This document shows, piece by piece, positions 50,773 through 50,828 of a DNA stretch of 50,828 nt (position 1 is the stretch's first letter; each line of letters begins with the position of its first letter). Both the position numbers and the translations under genes were made by a program. Under the pieces are notes generated by a model that worked only from the letters and a program-made list of their open reading frames with translations, was not told where the DNA came from and did no database searches. The stretch spans positions 1-50,828 of the forward strand of contig JAHHSC010000003.1 of the NCBI GenBank assembly GCA_020025455.1. Reading direction: 5' to 3'. The DNA comes from Lawsonibacter sp. (lineage in GTDB: Bacteria; Bacillota; Clostridia; Oscillospirales; Oscillospiraceae).

Positions 50773-50828
50773 CGTCTTAGGCCGTGGTGCGCTCGCCTCC
50801 GCTTGCGTACCTCCCGGTCAGAGGGCAA

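Overview
The window reads as chromosomal DNA of a spore-forming, anaerobic, fairly GC-rich member of the Clostridia, most likely an Oscillospiraceae-type gut bacterium (Flavonifractor/Lawsonibacter-like; this placement is inference). The evidence is spoIIID and a SpoVB-type flippase, an oxygen-sensitive class III ribonucleotide reductase, tRNA-sensing T-box leaders, VanW, a crotonase typical of butyrate producers, AGGAGG ribosome sites and frequent TTG starts. No rRNA, tRNA, CRISPR or prophage genes were seen.

Layout. 0-3 kb: a methyltransferase-LysR operon, a D-2-hydroxyacid dehydrogenase. 3-5.4 kb: an OmpR-type two-component system. 5.4-10.2 kb: a block of nested hairpins, then tRNA-related genes (metG, mnmA), each with a small membrane protein. 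10.2-13 kb: nrdDG behind two NrdR boxes. 13-17 kb: a low-GC aldo/keto reductase relative, an NMT1/SsuA-type ABC transporter, spoIIID. 17-18.5 kb: thyA-folA. 18.5-19.85 kb: a low-GC insert with terminal inverted repeats and a 12-bp target duplication. 19.9-24 kb: XpaC-like protein, VanW, DUF2461. 24.0-24.6 kb: a gene-free stretch with its own promoter and terminator, best read as a large structured RNA. 24.7-29.4 kb: SpoVB-like flippase, crotonase, T-box-thrS. 29.5-34.6 kb: a TRAP transporter-phosphomannose isomerase operon divergent from a GntR regulator. 34.7-36 kb: CNNM/CBS protein. 36-40 kb: rpmG-secE-nusG-rplK-rplA and rplJ-rplL, without rpoB following. 40-43.7 kb: XRE/zinc-ribbon regulator and metNIQ, with metQ under its own Met T-box. 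43.8-49.8 kb: a nucleoside-type BMP ABC transporter with deoC. 49.9 kb to end: a YczE-like membrane protein and a small possible gene remnant.

How genes work together. nrdDG and thyA-folA supply deoxynucleotides and dTMP; deoC with the BMP transporter takes up and degrades nucleosides. metG, thrS, mnmA and the ribosomal/secE/nusG cluster serve translation; two T-boxes tie thrS and metQ to tRNA charging. The manA-dctPQM operon probably imports and processes a sugar-related organic acid under the divergent GntR protein.

The two most unusual items are (1) a 1,332-bp transposase-less cassette at 18513-19844 that sits precisely in the loop of the folA terminator and carries only small membrane or secreted unknown proteins, and (2) a roughly 570-nt non-coding transcript at about 24037-24604 with a consensus-like promoter, long-range closing helix and strong terminator. 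Neither is assigned to a known family here.
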